A stretch of DNA of 64,000 nt from NCBI RefSeq assembly GCF_008080435.1, contig NZ_VRKN01000016.1:1-64000 (forward strand), read 5' to 3'. Positions 63,697-64,000 of the stretch are shown here, in pieces. This DNA comes from Enterobacter asburiae (GTDB lineage Bacteria; Pseudomonadota; Gammaproteobacteria; Enterobacterales; Enterobacteriaceae). Within the stretch, counting starts at the first letter, position 1; every line of letters begins with the position of its first letter. The notes below the pieces were generated by a model. That model was not told where the DNA came from and did no database searches. It saw only the letters and a program-made list of their open reading frames with translations. The translations under genes and the position numbers were made by a program.

Positions 63697-64000
63697 ACCT
63701 GGAGCCAGAATGTGACGGGGCCATCGTTCACCAGCGAAACCTGCATATCTGCAGCGAATCGTCCGGTTTGCGTATTCATTTCCTGCTGGCGACAACGCTC
63801 AACAAAGTACTCGTAAAGTTCTTCTGCACGATCCGGCGCGGCGCCTTTAGAGAAACTCGGGCGCATGCCGCGCTCGGTATCCGCTACCAGCGTAAACTGG
63901 GAAACCACCAGCACGCTGCCGCCCGCCTGCTGGACGTTCAGGTTCATCTTACCTTCCGCATCGCTGAAAATACGGTAGCCCAGCACGCGCTCACACAAGC
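63693..64000 (-). CDS. dtd: D-aminoacyl-tRNA deacylase (5' end outside window)
   Basis: Proofreading enzyme that removes D-amino acids, and glycine from tRNA-Ala. The window holds about the last 102 of an expected 145 residues; about 43 N-terminal residues lie beyond the right edge. The family motifs [14 protein letters not shown] and [11 protein letters not shown] (Gly-cis-Pro motif GP) are present. Coupled to fabY by a 4-bp overlap. Confidence 0.96.
   Translation of the reverse strand, partial: LCERVLGYRIFSDAEGKMNLNVQQAGGSVLVVSQFTLVADTERGMRPSFSKGAAPDRAEELYEYFVERCRQQEMNTQTGRFAADMQVSLVNDGPVTFWLQV

Overview
The window is about 64 kb of core chromosome from a member of the Enterobacteriaceae. 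Nearly every protein aligns over its full length with an E. coli K-12 counterpart recalled from memory. Gene order follows the K-12 segment between dtd and rrnB, read in the opposite direction. Dispersed palindromes, a Q-rich 331-residue FtsN and the local accessory genes suggest Enterobacter or a close relative (Lelliottia, Leclercia). The species call is inference. There are no insertion sequences, prophage, CRISPR arrays or tRNA genes. The left edge holds the P1/P2 promoters and boxA leader of an rRNA operon whose 16S gene lies outside.

Layout: (1) 1-5.5 kb: rrn promoters, murI, btuB with a cobalamin riboswitch, trmA, yijD, fabR. (2) 5.7-12.8 kb: sthA, oxyR with divergent OxyS RNA, and arginine biosynthesis (argHBC divergent from argE over a double ARG box). 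(3) 13-20.7 kb: ppc, an AraC-type regulator, fsaB-gldA, katG. (4) 20.9-26.2 kb: the methionine cluster metF, metL, metB, metJ with MetJ boxes. (5) 26.3-35.4 kb: rpmE, priA, cytR, ftsN, hslVU, menA, rraA, zapB. (6) 35.8-42.1 kb: glpFKX, fpr, yiiR, yiiQ, tpiA. (7) 42.2-51.9 kb: an SLC13-type transporter, cdh, sbp, pfkA, fieF, the Cpx envelope-stress locus with CpxQ RNA, yiiM, sodA. (8) 52.2-54.1 kb: an accessory block (XRE-cupin regulator, azlCD-type exporter, a DUF1471 protein). (9) 54.2-60.9 kb: fdhD, the selenocysteine-containing formate dehydrogenase fdoGHI, fdhE. (10) 60.9-64 kb: a HigB2/HigA2-type toxin-antitoxin pair, an HSL-family esterase, fabY and truncated dtd.

Several circuits are visible together. 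OxyR, OxyS, KatG and Fur-controlled SodA form the oxidative-stress set. MetJ sits with its metB and metF operators, and a similar motif appears between btuB and trmA. The Cpx system carries its GTAAA box and its 3'UTR sRNA. The glp operon carries GlpR-like operators. Compared with K-12, several blocks are absent: eptC, the frw/pfl/ptsA cluster, yijEF, uspD/yiiS, kdgT, rha, frv and yiiEF. Three small accessory inserts sit at or near such junctions.

No large undescribed system was found. The best candidates for something new are small: the rraA-zapB intergenic region (small ORF, long direct repeat, strong terminator), the MetJ-like sites at btuB/trmA, and the palindrome-controlled azl locus.
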